Shown piece after piece: positions 57,638-64,000 of a stretch of DNA of 64,000 nucleotides. Position numbers and translations under genes: made by a program. The stretch comes from Gigantopelta aegis. Its lineage: Eukaryota; Mollusca; Gastropoda; Neomphalida; Peltospiridae. The notes under the pieces are model-generated. The model was not told where the DNA came from. It saw only the letters and a program-made list of their open reading frames with translations, and did no database searches. Where the stretch lies: positions 10,093,429 through 10,157,428 of the forward strand of contig NC_054699.1 in the NCBI RefSeq assembly GCF_016097555.1, given 5' to 3'. Numbering within the stretch: position 1 is the first letter of the stretch; each line of letters begins with the position of its first letter.

Positions 57638-58044
57638 GTTTATAACTGGTTTTTAGTTTTGACTACGCTGACATAACATCTTCTTGTAAAACGAATGATT
57701 TATACCAGTTTACTAAGAGGAGACAACTCTCATTTGATATGAATGTTAAAAAGTACAAAACAAATTAAAAGTTTTATCATCTATGTTGACTATGATTCTA
57801 TGAAAATAATTCATTTCACAGTTTGACGTTCGTAGGTATTTGTTAAAGAATAATTTATCTATATTTAATCCTATAGATTTTATTTGTTTAAATTATTCAT
57901 GGCAGTTGTGTTTATAAATTTAAAGAGCCATTCAAGTGATAATTTTAAAATAAAAGGGATTCGAACCATTTATGGGTGAACCAGTTTCGGTGAGCATAAC
58001 CTAAATAAACCTAGGTAAATTAAATATGCTGTGTAAATATTAGT
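57638..58044. promoter_or_regulatory. likely PELP1 5' region
   Basis: AT-rich sequence upstream of the PELP1 start. No TATA box or CpG cluster could be picked out; the call rests only on position between divergent genes. Confidence 0.35.
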
Positions 58045-59081
58045 CTGGATGGACGTAGTAAGTGTGGTTCTTACGAATCATAGTCACTTCGTACCCAAGT
58101 CATATCATACCATCCAGTTCGTACCATGCTGCCTGGTCATTTTGTACCCTAGTCATTTCATACCTTGGTCATTTCGTACCTTTGCAAAAAGTCATTTCGT
58201 ACCCAAGTCATTTCGTACCCTAGTAATTTCGTACCATTGTGAAAAGTCATTTCGTACCCCAGTCATTTCGTACCTAGTCATTTCATTCCAGTATATAGAA
58301 AATGAATTGACTATAGCATAAAAGGAGTGGGTTTTGTTTTAAAACTTTATTTTGACAGTTTGAAAACCAGAACACGTTATTGTGCAGCATATCGTTATTG
58401 ATACCCATAATACCTGTCAACTGTTATTTTCATTTCACCTGACAAGAACCGTATATGATATTTACTACTAACTGCCAACTTCGATTTTGTGTGAAATGGC
58501 TCCAGATAATTAGTCCAAAACAATATAATGAACCAACAAAATATTATTTATTTATTAGGTCTTCTTTTCAAACTTGCTTATTTGCATCTTATTTGTTTAA
58601 GAAATAAACAATAACAACCATTAAAACATTAACTACCTTATTGATTGCCAAATTAGCCAATTGCTAATGTTTATACAAAGTGGCAATAATTTTTAGTCTT
58701 TTGCTGATAAAATATCCCTTAAATTAACCACAAATTTGTAATTTAATATTATTTTGTAAAAGACATTACTGGGGTGATTGTTATAAATTGTTATATCATG
58801 GTACGATATGACTTTCAGTTATGGTACGAAATAACCAAGGTACGAAATTACTTTTTGCAATGGTACGAAAAGACCAAGGTACGAAATTACTTTTTGCAAT
58901 GGTATGAAATGACCTGGGTACGAAACGACCAAATTAGGTACAAAATGACCTGGGTACGAAACGACCAAATTAGGTACAAAATGACCTGGGTACGAAACGA
59001 CCAAATTAGGTACGAAATGACTATGGTACGAAATGACCATGGTACGAAGTGACTAGCAACCGTTCTTACTACATCCGGATC
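58045..59081. mobile_element. MITE with subterminal GTCATTTCGTACC arrays
   Basis: The ends GGATGGACGTAGTAAG and the complement of CTTACTACATCCGGATC are inverted. Inside each end the 13-15 bp unit GTCATTTCGTACC is repeated many times, in opposite directions (58083-58285 and 58798-59050). Confidence 0.82.
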
Positions 59082-60435
59082 TTGTTACATACTCTTATAT
59101 AGAGCCAGTATTCAAAAGTTGTGGCACCATGTTTCAACCGTTTCTCAACCGAAATAGTGCAACAATTGGACACACAAACCAACAATGTATAACCTACCAT
59201 ACTCACAAAATCCTGATTGAAATGCTTGCATCATTATTAACAAAATAAATCTTCAACGACAACCTTAAAAAATATCCCCGCCATTTTAACTTTGCTAAGT
59301 AGAGGGAAGCAACTCGCTGTGCATGTTCAGAAAAGTATTAACTTAATGTGCACCATACACTATATAAATATGTATACATGTGTGTGTGGAGAAAGGTGTG
59401 TGTGTGTAGAGAGATGTTTTAAATTGCATATCACATACACTACAATTTTAAAACAGTTTACATATATTTTATTCTTTCTAACTCTAATAGTGCAAAGCTG
59501 TTTCTTATTTTGTTTCTATTGTTTTCCTGTGTCTTTGGTATTGTCAGCTTGGGTTGTGTTCACCCTCAACTCAGTGTTCAGGCCAGGTAATCATTCAGTA
59601 GTAAGCTCATCTATTGTTTCTTTTGTTACCTGGTGTTCTCTGGAGTCAGAGACTTTTAAACATTCAAGCAAGACAGGTGGTTTTCAGCATTGCAAGTTTT
59701 ATAGTTGATCAAGTTCTGCACGGCGCAGTTATTAACAGCACAGGGTCGTTATTTTTGTTGATGTATGTTTTACATGTACATCAGGATCTTCACATCCCTC
59801 CAGATGATCCCCGAATAAACACCTTAAACCCCAGCTGAAGTATTCTGTGATATATATATATACATGTATATAACTTTCGGTAACATATTATATATAAATG
59901 TGTGTGTTTGTGTGTGGATCGCGGATCGAGAGATATATACATGGGTGTTTGTTTTTTGGGGGTACGGGTGTGTTATTACTCGATGGAACAAGTCATAGTA
60001 CTACTCGATGGAACAAGTCATGCATGTACGCCTAAACTCCATATGAACTAGAGTCTGCATAGTGACGTAACCTCGATCACAGATCCATTATATATGACGG
60101 TGTAATATACATATATGATGAGACATCAACTCATCACGAAACAAGCCTGTATGTATACATACATAACATATATATATATATATATATATATGCACATATA
60201 CACATGCATATACATATACTGATATGTGTGTGTGTGTAGATATATACACAAACACACACACACAGTAAAACCACGCTATTAAGACCACACATGGTACATA
60301 ATAAATATTAGTGGGTTACTATCTTTTTAAGTTGATTACAAATTATGCTACATTGATTGAATTATTTACAGTGAGCACTAAAACAGAACTAGACTAATGT
60401 TAGTATGAATATCAGCTTGATTTGAATTATTTACA
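59082..60435. other. intergenic region, no supported gene
   Basis: Contains (AT)n and GT-rich simple repeats (59395-59420, 59850-59920, 60165-60265). A first exon of the plus-strand gene may lie here, but I could not identify one. Confidence 0.5.
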
Positions 60436-60521
60436 GTGAGCACTAAAATCACTCTCTTCCTTCAGACAGAACTAAGAACTAATGTCAGTATGACAATGAC
60501 TTGCTCTGCTGTCAGAGAGCT

Positions 60522-60714
60522 AGACAGACAGTCGGGTTATAATCACTCTGATTATCACTCTCTTCCTTCAGACAGACAGTCGGGTTATAATCACTCTGAT
60601 TATCACTCTCTTCCTTCAGACAGACAGTCGGGTTATAATCACTCTGATTATCACTCTCTTCCTTCAGACAGACAGTCGGGTTATAATCACTCTGATTATC
60701 ACTCTCTTCCTTCA
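60522..60714. repeat. 48-bp tandem repeat, four copies
   Basis: Identical units of GACAGACAGTCGGGTTATAA with TCACTCTGATTATCACTC and TCTTCCTTCA. The 16-codon frame is a by-product. Confidence 0.92.
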
Positions 60715-60716
60715 GA

Positions 60717-61022
60717 GTGGCGGGACATAGCCCAGTAGTAAAGTGCTCGTTTGATGTGTAGTCAGTCTGGGATCAATCCCCATCGGTGGGCCCATTAGGC
60801 TGTCTCTCGTTCCAGCCAGTGCATCACGACTGGTATACAAAGGCTGTGGTATGTGCTATCCTGTCTGTGGGATGGTGCATATTAAAGATCCCTTACTACT
60901 AATGACAATATGTAGTGGGTTTCCTCTCTAAGACTACAGGTCAAAATTACCAAATGTTTGACATCCAATAGCCGATGATTGATAAATCATTGAACTCTAG
61001 TGGTCTCATTAAACAAAACATG
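60717..61022 (+). mobile_element. SINE family B, plus strand
   Basis: Starts GGCGGGACATAGCCCAGTAG and ends GGTCTCATTAAACAAAACAT. It is opposite in direction to the copies in PELP1. Confidence 0.9.
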
Positions 61023-62034
61023 CCGTAAAATCCTCCTTCAAAGACAATTCTATAATGAAAATATGGAATTTCTGCCCACCACCGGGGGTAGGCAAAGATT
61101 CCCACTCTTAATACAACAATAATTCTATGAACATTTGACGTTAAATACCATTTTATTAATAATTTTCATGTTTGCTCATAACAAATAATAATATTTTTCT
61201 TCACACATTAAACAGTAGCAATACGCACACAACAGGAAGAAACCTGATGGCGACACTTTCAACAATGTTTTGTTAACACTGTAGCTTTAAAAATGCCATA
61301 GACAGGGCTAGCTCTGCCATTCGCCAAATTTGCCAATTGCGAATTTTAAAAACAGACGGCAAATTTTATCTTAATCTGGTGAAAACAAATGGTGTAACAA
61401 CTGATATTTTGTTGAAAAATAGCTATAGGTTATATGCATTGTAAAAATAATTTTGCAAAATTTTCTGATCACATGCAGTGCTCAATTTATACAGTCATCT
61501 GGTCATCTGTGACGACCTAATATTTAGTCGGGCAACTTAATTCTATGATACTAGTTGCCCATCAGACGACTGACTTTTTTTTAACACCAAAAGGCAATTT
61601 TAGAATTAATTACTGAAAAAGGCTTGTTTAATCTCAGGGCAGCATGGCGCTGATTAAGGCAAGATGGTGCTAGACTATTGAGGCACGGTGCTGCACCATG
61701 CTAAAATAAGCTAGGGAAAACACTAGTTAAAATGTATCCTGCTGTACTTGGTTCTCCCCTCAATTAGGAGTTGACTGACTGGACTACGTGCACCATATTG
61801 TTTCCTTTTCCTTCCTGTATTGTGTGTATATATACAGTAATATAAATTATTACAGCAAATTTGAAAATAATTGATGTAAACTTTAGGATATTTAAGGTTC
61901 ACCAAAGAGGATTAAATTGTTGTTTTAGTGTGGGAATCATACCTTATTTGGTGGTTGGCAGAAATTCCATGTTTTCATTGTAAAGTTCAGAGTTGTCTCT
62001 GATGGTACTGAGAGATTATTACTGTACTTGGACT
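61023..62034. other. non-coding stretch with a dispersed repeat
   Basis: 61310-61450 resembles 48835-48990 (CGCCAAATTTGCCAATTGCG). Nothing else recognised. Confidence 0.5.
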
Positions 62035-62270
62035 AGCGTCTGAGAATTGAAACTTGGCATAAACCATTTATGGATTACACAAAAGCAAATTCAAGTAACC
62101 AATTTCAGTTTTGCATTTATAACGTAGCGGTAGCTGTCATGACCATGCAAATAATGTCCGAAATTTAATGTGCAAATAAAAAAATGGGTCACGTGAAACT
62201 AGACTTGCGTGAGTAAGGCACATTCAAGTGAAATTATTGTTCTCACAATTTTCAGAGTCCTGTACATGAA
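62035..62270. repeat. dispersed repeat, copy 2 (see 45515-45725)
   Basis: Starts GTCTGAGAATTGAAAC and ends in CTCACAATTTTCAGAGTCCT. Confidence 0.7.
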
Positions 62271-62313
62271 AGTATTTGAAAATGAACTATATTTAATTCA
62301 TATATTTATTCTG

Positions 62314-62572
62314 TGGGGGCGGGATGTAGCCCAGTGGAAAAGTGTTCGCTTGATGTGTGGTCGGTGTAGGATCGATCCCCGTCAGTGGACCTATTGGGCT
62401 ATTTGGATTGATGCAAATAAAAGATCCCTTGCTGCTAATCGAAAAGAGTAGTTCATGAAGTGGTGACAGCAGGTTTCCTCTCTAAATATCTATGTGGTCC
62501 TTTACAATATGTCTGACACCATATAACCGTAAATAAAATGTGTTGAGTGCGTCGTTAAATAAAACATTTCCT
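62314..62572 (+). mobile_element. SINE family A, plus strand, internally deleted
   Basis: Box A TAGCCCAGTGGAAAAG and box B GGATCGATCCCC are present. About 75 bp between GGGCTATTT and GATGCAAATAAAAG are missing. The tail ends 26 bp before the acceptor of the next exon. Confidence 0.9.
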
Positions 62573-62598
62573 TATTCTATGATTTCTGATTATTGCAG

Positions 62599-63878
62599 TT
62601 ATAGAGAATTTGCAACATGGATGAGCAAATAGCAGACACACAGACTATTGTGAGCAAAATGGAAGACATTATTGGCAGTGATGCAACACAGATGTCACAA
62701 GAACCATCCACTCAGCTTCTCCTGCAAAATATTGATGATGTTATTTCCAGCAGTTCCATTTTACCCAAATCATTGGAGAGTGAAACAACTGTAAAGGAAA
62801 AAACTTTGGAATCGCTCTCTGCAGCTTCAGGTGTAGAATCTATTGGTGTAATCAACACAGATACATGTATTTCAACTAATGTTGATCAAGCTTTAAGTCG
62901 CAAACGGCTTCTAGAAGAAGAAACCTGTAAATCATCACCAAAAGTTCAAAAACATTTCACAGATGACAAAACTGACGAGACTGTGATACATTCATCTGAA
63001 AAATCAGCAGGAGAGAAAAACCAAGTACATAATATTATGCATATTGGTGAAAATCTTGATTCTAACAAATCATTGGTAGAACAAAAAACAATACAGCGTA
63101 GTGAAAATACCGCTCAGTCTGTGCATGTAATTACAGAGAAACGGTCAACAATGTTTCTGCCAAGATCACTAAGTGGTAAGCTTCCAAATGTTAGTGAGAA
63201 TACTGATGGTAAATTCAAGGAACAAAGCAAGTTGGAGGAGAAGGTTTTGCACAGTGTAGGAATGGGGGAAACTGTTTGGCATAGTACAGAAATGAAGGGA
63301 AATGTTTTGCACAGTACAGAAATGAAGGGAAATGTACACAGTACAGAAATGGAGGAAAATGTACACAGTACAGAAATGGGTGGAAATGCTTTACACAGTA
63401 CAGAAATGGGTGGAAATGTTGTACACAGTACAGAAATGGGTGGAAATGCTTTACACAGTACAGAAATGGAGGGAAATGTTTTGCACAGTACAGAAATGAA
63501 GGGAAATGTTTTGCACAGTACAGAAATGGAGGAAAATGTACACAGTACAGAAATGGGTGGAATTGTTGTACACAGTACAGAAATAGGTGGAAATGCTTTA
63601 CACAGTACAGAAATGGAGGGAAATGTTGTGCACAGAACAGAAATGGGTAGATATGTTTTACACACTACAGAAAGGGGGCAAGATGTTTGTGAAACGATGG
63701 AGGAAATCATCAGCAATGAGAAAGAAAAGAATCTATATACATGTGAAGAGGTAGGAAAGAAGGAAAAGCTACTGACTCTGGAAATGCCGGGATCCGTTTC
63801 TCCTGTGGTTACCACGGTGATACCAGACGATTATGAAGAATCACAGCGGAAAGATATCACTGCAGAATCGTGGGATAG
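62599..63878 (+). CDS. unrecognised gene, first coding exon (420 codons), 3' end outside the window
   Basis: The acceptor TGATTATTGCAG precedes 18 nt of 5' UTR and the ATG at 62617 (context TTGCAACATGG). The frame stays open for 420 codons to the strong donor GATAG|GTATGT; the frame beyond it stops at once. Residues 1-200 are Ser/Thr/Glu-rich with a basic stretch SRKRLLEEE near residue 94. Residues 210-356 are about fifteen 9-10 residue repeats (VLHSTEMKGN type). Residues about 385-420 (EMPGSVSPVVTTVIPDDYEE) are likely the start of a conserved part that continues downstream. I do not recognise the family. An upstream non-coding exon must exist. It is divergent from PELP1. Confidence 0.8.
63244..63684 (+). 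repeat. in-frame 27/30-bp coding minisatellite
   Basis: About fifteen units around TTGCACAGTACAGAAATGGA. Unit lengths differ only by 3 nt, so the reading frame is kept throughout, unlike the non-coding arrays in this window. Confidence 0.92.
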
Positions 63879-64000
63879 GTATGTTAATGAATAATTTTAA
63901 TGACATTCATGTAACAGGTGTGATCTACATTTGTAGCTTCAAAACTTAGTAGAATCCGTAACCATATAAGGGAATTCAATGTATTCAATTTTGATATAAC
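63879..64000 (+). other. start of the following intron
   Basis: Begins GTATGTTAATGAATAA. No exon is visible before the window ends. Confidence 0.7.

Noticed and set aside
58049-59052. Open frames with repeated HFVP or VRND peptides
   Set aside because: Subterminal repeats of a MITE, read on both strands.
59235-59290. AAAATGGCGGGG on the minus strand as the PELP1 start
   Set aside because: The frame stops after 15 codons, lacks a good donor in phase and gives no PELP1 similarity; 57637 fits better.
59292-59838. Plus-strand open frames of 138 and 74 codons
   Set aside because: No recognisable domain, no clear splice sites, low-complexity flanks.
60436-60738. 100-aa frame with four DRQSGYNHSDYHSLPS repeats
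   Set aside because: It is the 48-bp tandem repeat, whose length is a multiple of three, running into a SINE.
6078-62572. Many 60-120 aa frames containing [14 protein letters not shown] or similar
   Set aside because: Translations of SINE A tails and cores; they recur wherever a copy lies.

Overview
The window is a piece of an AT-rich animal nuclear genome, most likely a gastropod or other mollusc. The tRNA-derived SINEs, the (ATTC)n-tailed SINE, the Penelope and LINE fragments and the dense MITEs are of types I associate with molluscan genomes; this is inference, since no species marker is present.

The main gene is a complete PELP1/Rix1 homologue on the minus strand. I could place 18 coding exons from the ATG at 57637 to the stop at 917. 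Splice phases agree at every junction, and the exon lengths sum to 2553 nt (850 codons plus stop). PELP1 is the scaffold of the PELP1-TEX10-WDR18 (Rix1) complex of nucleolar 60S ribosome assembly. About 54 kb of the locus is intron, and introns 9 and 1 are largely made of repeats. Intron 2 is a GC-AG intron.

A second gene starts divergently near the right edge: a 5'-UTR plus 420-codon exon at 62599-63878 on the plus strand, with an internal array of about fifteen 9-10 residue repeats. I do not recognise the protein. About 5 kb separates the two coding starts, and it holds a 1 kb MITE and two SINEs.

By region: 1-5 kb PELP1 3' end and a GC-rich intronless ORF on the opposite strand; 5-18 kb exons 17 to 11 with SINEs, a SINE-nested hAT element and several MITEs; 18-36 kb the large intron 9/10 region with an inverted MITE pair, a broken GC-rich ORF with 87-bp repeats, a hexamer satellite, Penelope and LINE fragments and a 2.1-kb VNTR grown from a SINE end; 36-50 kb exons 9 to 2, including an array made from duplicated pieces of exon 7 with its splice donor; 50-57 kb intron 1 with a LINE reverse-transcriptase fragment split by a SINE and a 3-kb VNTR, then nested foldback and Harbinger-like elements; 57.5-64 kb exon 1, the divergent intergenic region and the second gene.

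The most interesting signals are structural. (i) About 30 SINE copies almost all lie in the sense direction of the gene that holds them, and the orientation flips in the divergent gene. (ii) SINE 3' tails sit 11-70 bp upstream of seven of the eighteen 3' splice sites. (iii) Several large minisatellites can be traced to a parent: an exon-donor junction, an acceptor tract, a SINE 5' end, a SINE body and a LINE coding segment. No CRISPR, rRNA or functional tRNA gene was seen.
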